Part shown: piece after piece, positions 12,201-26,295 of the stretch
Position numbering within the stretch: the first letter of the stretch is position 1
Layout: each line of letters starts with the position of its first letter
Assembly: GCA_030549335.1 (NCBI GenBank)
Contig: JAUKPH010000029.1
Span: 806,001 to 870,000, forward strand
Direction: 5' to 3'
Length of the DNA: 64,000 bases
From: Pontederia crassipes
Taxonomy: Eukaryota > Streptophyta > Magnoliopsida > Commelinales > Pontederiaceae
Position numbers and translations under genes: made by a program
The notes under the pieces: model-generated
Databases searched by the model: none
What the model saw: only the letters and a program-made list of their open reading frames with translations
What the model was told of the DNA's origin: nothing

Positions 12201-12730
12201 TGAAAACACGAGTAAAACGCGCGCGCGCGAAATTTCGCACCCCCGGAAAATTTTCATCCGAGTCCATTTTTTCGTCCCAATCATATCACCATGCATCAAC
12301 AGGCACGATAGCGTCGAAAATTTGGCATCTTTTGACAGCGTCAAAAATATCGCATTTTTTGACCTTCTTGGCTGAAAACACGAGTAAAAGGCGCGCGCGC
12401 GAAATTTCGCACCCCCAGAAAATTTTCATCCGAGTCCATTTTTTCGTCCCAATCATATCACCATGCATCAACAGGCACGATAGCGTCGAAAATTTGGCAT
12501 CTTTTGACAGCGCCAAAAATTTCGCATTTTTTGACCTTCTTGGCAGAAAACACGAGTAAAAGGCGCGCGCGCGAAATTTCGCACCCCCGGAAAATTTTCA
12601 TCCGAGTCCATTTTTTCGTTCCAATCATATCACCATGCATCAACAGGCACGATAGCGTCGAAAATTTGGCATCTTTTGACAGCGTCAAAAATTTCACATT
12701 TTTTGACATTCTTGGCTGAAAACACGAGTA
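9256..12730 (+). repeat. Diverged, rearranged copy of HOR family I
   Basis: Parts of this segment match copy C at offsets of about 3087-3089 bp (for example 10912-12181 against 7823-9094), and its end matches 9199-9460 at 3259 bp. The change of offset implies gain of one monomer. It has the last CAAGAGG monomer (near 10921), a monomer shortened by 9 bp (9985-10147), and a CG tract shortened by 2 bp near 11531. It reads as a bridge between families I and II. Confidence 0.65.
9985..10147 (+). repeat. Monomer with 9-bp deletion (163 bp)
   Basis: The unit runs from the AGTAAAA start at 9985 to the next start at 10148. The T-run/GACCT segment is shortened so that TTTCGCG runs straight into TTTCTTGGCTGA near 10124-10138. 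I saw no second copy of this 9-bp deletion, so it postdates the amplification of neighbouring HORs or was never amplified. Confidence 0.85.
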
Positions 12731-14449
12731 AAACGCGCGCTCGCGCGAAATTTCGCACCCCCGGAAAATTTTCATCCGAGTCCATTTTTTCGTCCCAATC
12801 ATATCACCATGCATCAACAGGCACGATAGCGTCGAAAATTTGGCATCTTTTGACAGCGTCAAAAATATCGCATTTTTTGACCTTCTTGGCTGAAAACACG
12901 AGTAAAAGGCGCGCGCGCAAAATTTTGCATCCCTAGAAAATTTTCATCCGAGTCAATTTTTTCATCCCAATCATCTCTCCATGCATCAACAGGCACGAAA
13001 GCGTCGAAAATTTGGCATCTTTTTACAGCGCCAAAAATTTCGCGTTTTTTGACCTTCTTGGCTGAAAACAGGAGTAAAAGGCGCGCGCGCGAAATTTCGC
13101 ACCCCCAGAAAATTTTCATCCGAGTCCATTTTTTCGTCCCAATCATATCACCATGCATCAACAGGCACAATAGCGTCGAAAATTTGGCATCTTTTGACAG
13201 CGCCAAAAATATCGCATTTTTTGACCTTCTTGGCTGAAAACACGAGTAAAACGCGCGCAGCGCGAAATTTCGCACCCCCGGAAAATTTTCATCCGAGTCC
13301 ATTTTTTCGTCCCAATCATATCACCATGCATCAACAGGCACGATAGCGTCGAAAATTTGGCATCTTTTGACAGCGTCAAAAATATCGCATTTTTTGACCT
13401 TCTTGGCTGAAAACACGAGTAAAAGGCGCGCGCGCGAAATTTTGCATCCCTAGAAAATTTTCATCCGAGTCCATTTTTTCGTCCCAATCATCTCTCCATG
13501 CATCAACAGGCACGAAAGCGTCGAAAATTTGGCATCTTTTGACAGCGCCAAAAATTTCGCGTTTTTTGACCTTCTTGGCTGAAAACACGAGTAAAAGGCG
13601 CGCGCGCGAAATTTCGCACCCCCGGAAAATTTTCATCCGAGTCCATTTTTTCGTCCCAATCATATCACCATGCATCAACAGGCACGATAGCGTCGAAAAT
13701 TTGGCATCTTTTGACAGCGTCAAAAATATCGCATTTTTTTACCTTGGCTGAAAACACGAGTAAAAGGCGCGCGCGCGAAATTTTGCATCCCTAGAAAATT
13801 TTCATCCGAGTCCATTTTTTCGTCCCAATCATCTCTCCATGCATCAACAGGCACGAAAGCGTCGAAAATTTGGCATCTTTTGACAGCGCCAAAAATTTCG
13901 CGTTTTTTGACCTTCTTGGCTGAAAACACGAGTAAAAGGCGCGCGCGCAAAATTTCGCACCCCCGGAAAATTTTCATCCGAGTCCATTTTTTCGTCCCAA
14001 TCATATCACCATGCATCAATAGGCACGAAAGCGTCGAAAATTTGGCATCTTTTGACAGCGTCAAAAATTTCACATTTTTTGACCTTCTTGGCTGAAAACA
14101 CGAGTAAAACGCGCGCGCGCGAAATTTCGCACCCCCGGAAAATTTTCATCCGAGTCCATTTTTTCGTCCCAATCATATCACCATGCATCAACAGGCACGA
14201 TAGCGTCGAAAATTTGGCATCTTTTGACAGCGTCAAAAATATCGCATTTTTTGACCTTCTTGGCTGAAAACACGAGTAAAAGGCGCTGCGCGCGAAATTT
14301 CGCACCCCCAGAAAATTTTCATCCGAGTCCATTTTTTCGTCCCAATCATATCACCATGCATCAACAGGCACGATAGCGTCGAAAATTTGGCATCTTTTGA
14401 CAGCGCCAAAAATTTCGCATTTTTTGACCTTCTTGGCAGAAAACACGAG
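12731..14449 (+). repeat. Region II leading segment (~10 monomers)
   Basis: Monomers here match 16.1-18.2 kb at offsets of about 3266 bp before 14.1 kb and about 3437 bp after it. The 172-bp step reflects a single-monomer tandem duplication present at 17.2-17.5 kb but absent here. The linked GAGTCAATTTTTTCATCCC and CTTTTTACAGCG variants first appear in this segment (12953 and 13019). A 3-bp deletion giving TTACCTTGGCTG occurs near 13739. Confidence 0.7.
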
Positions 14450-17400
14450 TAAAAGGCGCGCGCGCGAAATTTCGCACCCCCGGAAAATTTTCATCCGAGT
14501 CCATTTTTTCGTTCCAATCATATCACCATGCATCAACAGGCACGATAGCGTCGAAAATTTGGCATCTTTTGACAGCGTCAAAAATTTCACATTTTTTGAC
14601 ATTCTTGGCTGAAAACACGAGTAAAACGCGCGCGCGCGAAATTTCGCACCCCCGGAAAATTTTCATCCGAGTCCATTTTTTCGTCCCAATCATATCACCA
14701 TGCATCAACAGGCACGATAGCGTCGAAAATTTGGCATCTTTTGACAGCGTCAAAAATATCGCATTTTTTGACCTTCTTGGCTGAAAACACGAGTAAAAGG
14801 CGCGCGCGCGAAATTTTGCATCCCTAGAAAATTTTCATCCGAGTCAATTTTTTCATCCCAATCATCTCTCCATGCATCAACAGGCACGAAAGCGTCGAAA
14901 ATTTGGCATCTTTTTACAGCGCCAAAAATTTCGCGTTTTTTGACCTTCTTGGCTGAAAACAGGAGTAAAAGGCGCGCGCGCGAAATTTCGCACCCCCAGA
15001 AAATTTTCATCCGAGTCCATTTTTTCGTCCCAATCATATCACCATGCATCAACAGGCACGATAGCGTCGAAAATTTGGCATCTTTTGACAGCGCCAAAAA
15101 TATCGCATTTTTTGACCTTCTTGGCTGAAAACACGAGTAAAAGGCGCGCGCGCGAAATTTCGCACCCCCAGAAAATTTTCATCCGAGTCCATTTTTTCGT
15201 CCCAATCATATCACCATGCATCAACAGGCACGATAGCGTCGAAAATTTGGCATCTTTTGACAGCGCCAAAAATTTCGCATTTTTTGACCTTCTTGGCAGA
15301 AAACACGAGTAAAAGGCGCGCGCGCGAAATTTCGCACCCCCGGAAAATTTTCATCCGAGTCCATTTTTTCGTCCCAATCATATCACCATGCATCAACAGG
15401 CACGAAAGCGTCGAAAATTTGGCATCTTTTGACAGCGTCAAAAATTTCACATTTTTTGACCTTCTTGGCTGAAAACACGAGTAAAACGCGCGCGCGCGAA
15501 ATTTCGCACCCCCGGAAAATTTTCATCCGAGTCCATTTTTTCGTCCCAATCATATCACCATGCATCAACTGGCACGATAGCGTCGAAAATTTGGCATCTT
15601 TTGACAGCGTCAAAAATATCGCATTTTTTGACCTTCTTGGCTGAAAACACGAGTAAAAGGCGCGCGCGCGAAATTTCGCACCCCCAGAAAATTTTCATCC
15701 GAGTCCATTTTTTCGTCCCAATCATATCACCATGCATCAACAGGCACGATAGCGTCGAAAATTTGGCATCTTTTGACAGCGCCAAAAATTTCGCATTTTT
15801 TGACCTTCTTGGCAGAAAACACGAGTAAAAGGCGCGCGCGCGAAATTTCGCACCCCCGGAAAATTTTCATCCGAGTCCATTTTTTCGTTCCAATCATATC
15901 ACCATGCATCAACAGGCACGATAGCGTCGAAAATTTGGCATCTTTTGACAGCGTCAAAAATTTCACATTTTTTGACATTCTTGGCTGAAAACACGAGTAA
16001 AACGCGCGCGCGCGAAATTTCGCACCCCCGGAAAATTTTCATCCGAGTCCATTTTTTCGTCCCAATCATATCACCATGCATCAACAGGCACGATAGCGTC
16101 GAAAATTTGGCATCTTTTGACAGCGTCAAAAATATCGCATTTTTTGACCTTCTTGGCTGAAAACACGAGTAAAAGGCGCGCGCGCGAAATTTTGCATCCC
16201 TAGAAAATTTTCATCCGAGTCAATTTTTTCATCCCAATCATCTCTCCATGCATCAACAGGCACGAAAGCGTCGAAAATTTGGCATCTTTTTACAGCGCCA
16301 AAAATTTCGCGTTTTTTGACCTTCTTGGCTGAAAACAGGAGTAAAAGACGCGCGCGCGAAATTTCGCACCCCCAGAAAATTTTCATCCGAGTCCATTTTT
16401 TCGTCCCAATCATATCACCATGCATCAACAGGCACGATAGCGTCGAAAATTTGGCATCTTTTGACAGCGCCAAAAATATCGCATTTTTTGACCTTCTTGG
16501 CTGAAAACACGAGTAAAACGCGCGCGCGCGAAATTTCGCACCCCCGGAAAATTTTCATCCGAGTCCATTTTTTCGTCCCAATCATATCACCATGCATCAA
16601 CAGGCACGATAGCGTCGAAAATTTGGCATCTTTTGACAGCGTCAAAAATATCGCATTTTTTGACCTTCTTGGCTGAAAACACGAGTAAAAGGCGCGCGCG
16701 CGAAATTTTGCATCCCTAGAAAATTTTCATCCGAGTCCATTTTTTCGTCCCAATCATCTCTCCATGCATCAACAGGCACGAAAGCGTCGAAAATTTGGCA
16801 TCTTTTGACAGCGCCAAAAATTTCGCGTTTTTTGACCTTCTTGGCTGAAAACACGAGTAAAAGGCGCGCGCGCGAAATTTCGCACCCCCGGAAAATTTTC
16901 ATCCGAGTCCATTTTTTCGTCCCAATCATATCACCATGCATCAACAGGCACGATAGCGTCGAAAATTTGGCATCTTTTGACAGCGTAAAAAATATCGCAT
17001 TTTTTTACCTTGGCTGAAAACACGAGTAAAAGGCGCGCGCGCGAAATTTTGCATCCGTAGAAAATTTTCATCCGAGTCCATTTTTTCGTCCCAATCATCT
17101 CTCCATGCATCAACAGGCACGAAAGCGTCGAAAATTTGGCATCTTTTGACAGCGCCAAAAATTTCGCGTTTTTTGACCTTCTTGGCTGAAAACACGAGTA
17201 AAAGGCGCGCGCGCAAAATTTCGCACCCCCGGAAAATTTTCATCCGAGTCCATTTTTTCGTCCCAATCATATCACCATGCATCAATAGGCACGAAAGCGT
17301 CGAAAATTTGGCATCTTTTGACAGCGTCAAAAATTTCACATTTTTTGACCTTCTTGGCTGAAAACACGAGTAAAACGCGCGCGCGCGAAATTTCGCACCC

Positions 17401-19070
17401 CCGGAAAATTTTCATCCGAGTCCATTTTTTCGTCCCAATCATATCACCATGCATCAATAGGCACGAAAGCGTCGAAAATTTGGCATCTTTTGACAGCGTC
17501 AAAAATTTCACATTTTTTGACCTTCTTGGCTGAAAACACGAGTAAAACGCGCGCGCGCGAAATTTCGCACCCCCGGAAAATTTTCATCCGAGTCCATTTT
17601 TTCGTCCCAATCATATCACCATGCATCAACAGGCACGATAGCGTCGAAAATTTGGCATCTTTTGACAGCGTCAAAAATATCGCATTTTTTGACCTTCTTG
17701 GCTGAAAACACGAGTAAAAGGCGCGCGCGCGAAATTTCGCACCCCCAGAAAATTTTCATCCGAGTCCATTTTTTCGTCCCAATCATATCACCATGCATCA
17801 ACAGGCACGATAGCGTCGAAAATTTGGCATCTTTTGACAGCGCCAAAAATTTCGCATTTTTTGACCTTCTTGGCAGAAAACACGAGTAAAAGGCGCGCGC
17901 GCGAAATTTTGCACCCCCGGAAAATTTTCATCCGAGTCCATTTTTTCGTTCCAATCATATCACCATGCATCAACAGGCACGATAGCGTCGAAAATTTGGC
18001 ATCTTTTGACAGCGTCAAAAATTTCACATTTTTTGACATTCTTGGCTGAAAACACGAGTAAAACGCGCGCGCGCGAAATTTCGCACCCCCGGAAAATTTT
18101 CATCCGAGTCCATTTTTTCGTCCCAATCATATCACCATGCATCAACAGGCACGATAGCGTCGAAAATTTGGCATCTTTTGACAGCGTCAAAAATATCGCA
18201 TTTTTTGACCTTCTTGGCTGAAAACACGAGTAAAAGGCGCGCGCGCGAAATTTTGCATCCCTAGAAAATTTTCATCCGAGTCAATTTTTTCATCCCAATC
18301 ATCTCTCCATGCATCAACAGGCACGAAAGCGTCGAAAATTTGGCATCTTTTTACAGCGCCAAAAATTTCGCGTTTTTTGACCTTCTTGGCTGAAAACACG
18401 AGTAAAAGGCGCGCGCGCGAAATTTCGCACCCCCGGAAAATTTTCATCCGAGTCCATTTTTTCGTCCCAATCATATCACCATGCATCAACAGGCACGAAA
18501 GCGTCGAAAATTTGGCATCTTTTGACAGCGTCAAAAATTTCACATTTTTTGTCCTTCTTGGCTGAAAACACGAGTAAAACGCGCGCGCGCGAAATTTCGC
18601 ACCCCCGGAAAATTTTCATCCGAGTCCATTTTTTCGTCCCAATCATATCACCATGCATCAACAGGCACGATAGCGTCGAAAATTTGGCATCTTTTGACAG
18701 CGTCAAAAATATCGCATTTTTTGACCTTCTTGGCTGAAAACACGAGTAAAAGGCGCGCGCGCGAAATTTTGCATCCCTAGAAAATTTTCATCCGAGTCCA
18801 TCTTTTCGTCCCAATCATCTCTCCATGCATCAACAGGCACGAAAGCGTCGAAAATTTGGCATCTTTTGACAGCGCCAAAAATTTCGCGTTTTTTGACCTT
18901 CTTGGCTGAAAACACGAGTAAAAGGCGCGCGCGCGAAATTTCGCACCCCCGGAAAATTTTCATCCGAGTCCATTTTTTCGTCCCAATCATATCACCATGC
19001 ATCAACAGGCACGAAAGCGTCGAAAATTTGGCATCTTTTGACAGCGTCAAAAATTTCACATTTTTTGACC
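14450..19070 (+). repeat. Region II block, first copy of 42-unit super-repeat
   Basis: About 27 monomers match 21675-26295 almost base for base at an offset of 7222-7224 bp, which is 42 units. Shared features include the TTACCTTGGCTG deletion (about 17007 and 24230), two consecutive CAATAGG monomers (about 17285/17457 and 24508/24681), and CAACTGG (about 15568 and 22790). An 8-unit (1376 bp) tandem repeat is nested inside: 14351 matches 15727, 14523 matches 15899, and 14750 matches 16126. A private change GTCCTTC lies near 18551. Confidence 0.85.
17180..17530 (+). repeat. Single-monomer tandem duplication (CAATAGG type)
   Basis: Two neighbouring monomers carry the same rare CAATAGGCACGAAAG variant at about 17284 and 17456, exactly 172 bp apart. 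The related place near 14018 has only one. The doubled state is repeated at about 24507 and 24680 in the second super-repeat copy, so the one-unit duplication came before the 42-unit amplification. Confidence 0.75.
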
Positions 19071-21675
19071 TTCTTGGCTGAAAACACGAGTAAAACGCGC
19101 GCGCGCGAAATTTCGCACCCCCGGAAAATTTTCATCCGAGTCCATTTTTTCGTCCCAATCATATCACCATGCATCAACTGGCACGATAGCGTCGAAAATT
19201 TGGCATCTTTTGACAGCGTCAAAAATATCGCATTTTTTGACCTTCTTGGCTGAAAACACGAGTAAAAGGCGCGCGCGCGAAATTTCGCACCCCCAGAAAA
19301 TTTTCATCCGAGTCCATTTTTTCGTCCCAATCATATCACCATGCATCAACAGGCACGATAGCGTCGAAAATTTGGCATCTTTTGACAGCGCCAAAAATTT
19401 CGCATTTTTTGACCTTCTTGGCAGAAAACACGAGTAAAAGGCGCGCGCGCGAAATTTCGCACCCCCGGAAAATTTTCATCCGAGTCCATTTTTTCGTTCC
19501 AATCATATCACCATGCATCAACAGGCACGATAGCGTCGAAAATTTGGCATCTTTTGACAGCGTCAAAAATTTCACATTTTTTGACATTCTTGGCTGAAAA
19601 CACGAGTAAAACGCGCGCGCGCGAAATTTCGCACCCCCGGAAAATTTTCATCCGAGTCCATTTTTTCGTCCCAATCATATCACCATGCATCAACAGGCAC
19701 GATAGCGTCAAAAATTTGGCATCTTTTGACAGCGTCAAAAATATCTCATTTTTTGACCTTCTTGGCTGAAAACACGAGTAAAAGGCGCGCGAGCGAAATT
19801 TTGCATCCCTAGAAAATTTTCATCCGAGTCCATTTTTTCGTCCCAATCATCTCTCCATGCATCAACAGGCATGAAAGCGTCGAAAATTTGGCATCTTTTG
19901 ACAGCGCCAAAAATTTCGCATTTTTTGACCTTCTTGGCGGAAAACACGAGTAAAAGGCGCGCGCGCGAAATTTCGCACCCCCGGAAAATTTTCATCCGAG
20001 TCCATTTTTTCGTCCCAATCATATCACCATGCATCAACAGGCACGATAGCGTCGAAAATTTGGCATCTTTTGACAGCGTCAAAAATTTCACATTTTTTGA
20101 CCTTCTTGGCTGAAAACACGAGTAAAACGCGCGCGCGCGAAATTTCGCACCCCCGGAAAATTTTCATCCTAGTCCATTTTTTCGTCCCAATCATATCACC
20201 ATGCATCAACAGGCACGATAGCGTCGAAAATTTGGCATCTTTTGACAGCGTAAAAAATTTCGCGTTTTTTGACCTTCTTGGCTGAAAACACGAGTAAAAG
20301 GCGCGCTGCGCGAAATTTCGCACCCCCGGAAAATTTTCATCCGAGTCCATTTTTTCGTTCCAATCATATCACCATGCATCAACAGGCACGATAGCGTCGA
20401 AAATTTGGCATCTTTTGACAGCGTCAAAAATTTCACATTTTTTGACATTCTTGGCTGAAAACACGAGTAAAACGCGCGCGCGCGAAATTTCGCACCCCCG
20501 GAAAATTTTCATCCGAGTCCATTTTTTCGTCCCAATCATATCACCATGCATCAACAGGCACGATAGCGTCGAAAATTTGGCATCTTTTGACAGCGTCAAA
20601 AATATCGCATTTTTTGACCTTCTTTGCTGAAAACACGAGTAAAAGGCGCGCGCGCGAAATTTTGCATTCCTAGAAAATTTTCATCCGAGTCAATTTTTTC
20701 ATCCCAATCATCTCTCCATGCATCAACAGGCACGAAAGCGTCGAAAATTTGGCATCTTTTTACAGCGCCAAAAATTTCGCGTTTTTTGACCTTCTTGGCT
20801 GAAAACAGGAGTAAAAGGCGCGCGCGCGCGAAATTTCGCACCCCCAGAAAATTTTCATCCGAGTCCATTTTTTCGTCCCAATCATATCACCATGCATCAA
20901 CAGGCACGATAGCGTCGAAAATTTGGCATCTTTTGACAGCGCCAAAAATATCGCATTTTTTGACCTTCTTGGCTGAAAACACGAGTAAAACGCGCGCGCG
21001 CGAAATTTCGCACCCCCGGAAAATTTTCATCCGAGTCCATTTTTTCGTCCCAATCATATCACCATGCATCAACAGGCACGATAGCGTCGAAAATTTGGCA
21101 TCTTTTGACAGCGTCAAAAATATCGCATTTTTTTACCTTCTTGGCTGAAAACACGAGTAAAAGGCGCGCGCGCGAAATTTTGCATCCCTAGAAAATTTTC
21201 ATCCGAGTCCATTTTTTCGTCCCAATCATCTCTCCATGCATCAACAGGCACGAAAGCGTCGAAAATTTGTCATCTTTTGACAGCGCCAAAAATTTCGCGT
21301 TTTTTGACCTTCTTGGCTGAAAACACGAGTAAAAGGCGCGCGGGAAATTTCGCACCCCCGGAAAATTTTCATCCGAGTCCATTTTTTCGTCCCAATCATA
21401 TCACCATGCATCAACAGGCACGAAAGCGTCGAAAATTTGGCATCTTTTGACAGCGTCAAAAATTTCACATTTTTTGACCTTCTTGGCTGAAAACACGAGT
21501 AAAACGCGCGCGCGCGAAATTTCGCACCCCCGGAAAATTTTCATCCGAGTCCATTTTTTCGTCCCAATCATATCACCATGCATCAACTGGCACGATAGCG
21601 TCGAAAATTTGGCATCTTTTGACAGCGTCAAAAATATCGCATTTTTTGACCTTCTTGGCTGATAACACGAGTAAA
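19071..21675 (+). repeat. Region II inter-block segment
   Basis: About 15 monomers lie between the two long matching blocks and complete the 42-unit period. From about 19.5 to 20.1 kb it matches 26.2-26.8 kb at an offset of 6709 bp (39 units), so the second super-repeat copy lacks three units here. The stable GCGCGCGAGCG tract variant is first seen at about 19786, and CATCCTAGTCC at about 20164. Near 21330 a tract reads GGCGCGCGGGAAA, 2 bp shorter than usual. Confidence 0.65.
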
Positions 21676-24600
21676 AGGCGCGCGCGCAAAATTTCGCACC
21701 CCCGGAAAATTTTCATCCGAGTCCATTTTTTCGTTCCAATCATATCACCATGCATCAACAGGCACGATAGCGTCGAAAATTTGGCATCTTTTGACAGCGT
21801 CAAAAATTTCACATTTTTTGACATTCTTGGCTGAAAACACGAGTAAAACGCGCGCGCGCGAAATTTCGCACCCCCGGAAAATTTTCATCCGAGTCCATTT
21901 TTTCGTCCCAATCATATCACCATGCATCAACAGGCACGATAGCGTCGAAAATTTGGCATCTTTTGACAGCGTCAAAAATATCGCATTTTTTGACCTTCTT
22001 GGCTGAAAACACGAGTAAAAGGCGCGCGCGCGAAATTTTGCATCCCTAGAAAATTTTCATCCGAGTCAATTTTTTCATCCCAATCATCTCTCCATGCATC
22101 AACAGGCACGAAAGCGTCGAAAATTTGGCATCTTTTTACAGCGCCAAAAATTTCGCGTTTTTTGACCTTCTTGGCTGAAAACAGGAGTAAAAGGCGCGCG
22201 CGCGAAATTTCGCACCCCCAGAAAATTTTCATCCGAGTCCATTTTTTCGTCCCAATCATATCACCATGCATCAACAGGCACGATAGCGTCGAAAATTTGG
22301 CATCTTTTGACAGCGCCAAAATTATCGCATTTTTTGACCTTCTTGGCTGAAAACACGAGTAAAAGGCGCGCGCGCGAAATTTCGCACCCCCAGAAAATTT
22401 TCATCCGAGTCCATTTTTTCGTCCCAATCATATCACCATGCATCAACAGGCACGATAGCGTCGAAAATTTGGCATCTTTTGACAGCGCCAAAAATTTCGC
22501 ATTTTTTGACCTTCTTGGCAGAAAACACGAGTAAAAGGCGCGCGCGCGAAATTTCGCACCCCCGGAAAATTTTCATCCGAGTCCATTTTTTCGTCCCAAT
22601 CATATCACCATGCATCAACAGGCACGAAAGCGTCGAAAATTTGGCATCTTTTGACAGCGTAAAAAATTTCACATTTTTTGACCTTCTTGGCGGAAAACAC
22701 GAGTAAAACGCGCGCGCGCGAAATTTCGCACCCCCGGAAAATTTTCATCCGAGTCCATTTTTTCGTCCCAATCATATCACCATGCATCAACTGGCACGAT
22801 AGCGTCGAAAATTTGGCATCTTTTGACAGCGTCAAAAATATCGCATTTTTTGACCTTCTTGGCTGAAAACACGAGTAAAAGGCGCGCGCGCGAAATTTCG
22901 CACCCCCAGAAAATTTTCATCCGAGTCCATTTTTTCGTCCCAATCATATCACCATGCATCAACAGGCACGATAGCGTCGAAAATTTGGCATCTTTTGACA
23001 GCGCCAAAAATTTCGCATTTTTTGACCTTCTTGGCAGAAAACACGAGTAAAAGGCGCGCGCGCGAAATTTCGCACCCCCGGAAAATTTTCATCCGAGTCC
23101 ATTTTTTCGTTCCAATCATATCACCATGCATCAACAGGCACGATAGCGTCGAAAATTTGGCATCTTTTGACAGCGTCAAAAATTTCACATTTTTTGACAT
23201 TCTTGGCTGAAAACACGAGTAAAACGCGCGCGGCGCGAAATTTCGCACCCCCGGAAAATTTTCATCCGAGTCCATTTTTTCGTCCCAATCATATCACCAT
23301 GCATCAACAGGCACGATAGCGTCGAAAATTTGGCATCTTTTGACAGCGTCAAAAATATCGCATTTTTTGACCTTCTTGGCTGAAAACACGAGTAAAAGGC
23401 GCGCGCGCGAAATTTTGCATCCCTAGAAAATTTTCATCCGAGTCAATTTTTTCATCCCAATCATCTCTCCATGCATCAACAGGCACGAAAGCGTCGAAAA
23501 TTTGGCATCTTTTTACAGCGCCAAAAATTTCGCGTTTTTTGACCTTCTTGGCTGAAAACAGGAGTAAAAGACGCGCGCGCGAAATTTCGCACCCCCAGAA
23601 AATTTTCATCCGAGTCCATTTTTTCGTCCCAATCATATCACCATGCATCAACAGGCACGATAGCGTCGAAAATTTGGCATCTTTTGACAGCGCCAAAAAT
23701 ATCGCATTTTTTGACCTTCTTGGCTGAAAACACGAGTAAAACGCGCGCGCGCGAAATTTCGCACCCCCGGAAAATTTTCATCCGAGTCCATTTTTTCGTC
23801 CCAATCATATCACCATGCATCAACAGGCACGATAGCGTCGAAAATTTGGCATCTTTTGACAGCGTCAAAAATATCGCATTTTTTGACCTTCTTGGCTGAA
23901 AACACGAGTAAAAGGCGCGCGCGCGAAATTTTGCATCCCTAGAAAATTTTCATCCGAGTCCATTTTTTCGTCCCAATCATCTCTCCATGCATCAACAGGC
24001 ACGAAAGCGTCGAAAATTTGGCATCTTTTGACAGCGCCAAAAATTTCGCGTTTTTTGACCTTCTTGGCTGAAAACACGAGTAAAAGGCGCGCGCGCGAAA
24101 TTTCGCACCCCCGGAAAATTTTCATCCGAGTCCATTTTTTCGTCCCAATCATATCACCATGCATCAACAGGCACGATAGCGTCGAAAATTTGGCATCTTT
24201 TGACAGCGTAAAAAATATCGCATTTTTTTACCTTGGCTGAAAACACGAGTAAAAGGCGCGCGCGCGAAATTTTGCATCCGTAGAAAATTTTCATCCGAGT
24301 CCATTTTTTCGTCCCAATCATCTCTCCATGCATCAACAGGCACGAAAGCGTCGAAAATTTGGCATCTTTTGACAGCGCCAAAAATTTCGCGTTTTTTGAC
24401 CTTCTTGGCTGAAAACACGAGTAAAAGGCGCGCGCGCAAAATTTCGCACCCCCGGAAAATTTTCATCCGAGTCCATTTTTTCGTCCCAATCATATCACCA
24501 TGCATCAATAGGCACGAAAGCGTCGAAAATTTGGCATCTTTTGACAGCGTCAAAAATTTCACATTTTTTGACCTTCTTGGCTGAAAACACGAGTAAAACG

Positions 24601-26295
24601 CGCAGCGCGCGAAATTTCGCACCCCCGGAAAATTTTCATCCGAGTCCATTTTTTCGTCCCAATCATATCACCATGCATCAATAGGCACGAAAGCGTCGAA
24701 AATTTGGCATCTTTTGACAGCGTCAAAAATTTCACATTTTTTGACCTTCTTGGCTGAAAACACGAGTAAAACGCGCGCGCGCGAAATTTCGCACCCCCGG
24801 AAAATTTTCATCCGAGTCCATTTTTTCGTCCCAATCATATCACCATGCATCAACAGGCACGATAGCGTCGAAAATTTGGCATCTTTTGACAGCGTCAAAA
24901 ATATCGCATTTTTTGACCTTCTTGGCTGAAAACACGAGTAAAAGGCGCGCGCGCGAAATTTCGCACCCCCAGAAAATTTTCATCCGAGTCCATTTTTTCG
25001 TCCCAATCATATCACCATGCATCAACAGGCACGATAGCGTCGAAAATTTGGCATCTTTTGACAGCGCCAAAAATTTCGCATTTTTTGACCTTCTTGGCAG
25101 AAAACACGAGTAAAAGGCGCGCGCGCGAAATTTTGCACCCCCGGAAAATTTTCATCCGAGTCCATTTTTTCGTTCCAATCATATCACCATGCATCAACAG
25201 GCACGATAGCGTCGAAAATTTGGCATCTTTTGACAGCGTCAAAAATTTCACATTTTTTGACATTCTTGGCTGAAAACACGAGTAAAACGCGCGCGCGCGA
25301 AATTTCGCACCCCCGGAAAATTTTCATCCGAGTCCATTTTTTCGTCCCAATCATATCACCATGCATCAACAGGCACGATAGCGTCGAAAATTTGGCATCT
25401 TTTGACAGCGTCAAAAATATCGCATTTTTTGACCTTCTTGGCTGAAAACACGAGTAAAAGGCGCGCGCGCGAAATTTTGCATCCCTAGAAAATTTTCATC
25501 CGAGTCAATTTTTTCATCCCAATCATCTCTCCATGCATCAACAGGCACGAAAGCGTCGAAAATTTGGCATCTTTTTACAGCGCCAAAAATTTCGCGTTTT
25601 TTGACCTTCTTGGCTGAAAACACGAGTAAAAGGCGCGCGCGCGAAATTTCGCACCCCCGGAAAATTTTCATCCGAGTCCATTTTTTCGTCCCAATCATAT
25701 CACCATGCATCAACAGGCACGAAAGCGTCGAAAATTTGGCATCTTTTGACAGCGTCAAAAATTTCACATTTTTTGACCTTCTTGGCTGAAAACACGAGTA
25801 AAACGCGCGCGCGCGAAATTTCGCACCCCCGGAAAATTTTCATCCGAGTCCATTTTTTCGTCCCAATCATATCACCATGCATCAACAGGCACGATAGCGT
25901 CGAAAATTTGGCATCTTTTGACAGCGTCAAAAATATCGCATTTTTTGACCTTCTTGGCTGAAAACACGAGTAAAAGGCGCGCGCGCGAAATTTTGCATCC
26001 CTAGAAAATTTTCATCCGAGTCCATTTTTTCGTCCCAATCATCTCTCCATGCATCAACAGGCACGAAAGCGTCGAAAATTTGGCATCTTTTGACAGCGCC
26101 AAAAATTTCGCGTTTTTTGACCTTCTTGGCTGAAAACACGAGTAAAAGGCGCTGCGCGCGAAATTTCGCACCCCCGGAAAATTTTCATCCGAGTCCATTT
26201 TTTCGTCCCAATCATATCACCATGCATCAACAGGCACGAAAGCGTCGAAAATTTGGCATCTTTTGACAGCGTCAAAAATTTCACATTTTTTGACA
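21676..26295 (+). repeat. Region II block, second copy of 42-unit super-repeat
   Basis: This is the partner of 14450-19070 at 7222-7224 bp. The left junction is near 21675, where upstream monomers differ; the right junction is near 26290, where GACATTCTTGG replaces GACCTTCTTGG. Differences from the first copy are few. Several are one-base insertions in the CG tract (near 23229, 24601 and 26151), each absent from its partner. The GTTCCAATC marker lies at about 21734, 23110 and 25171, matching 14512, 15888 and 17949. Confidence 0.85.
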
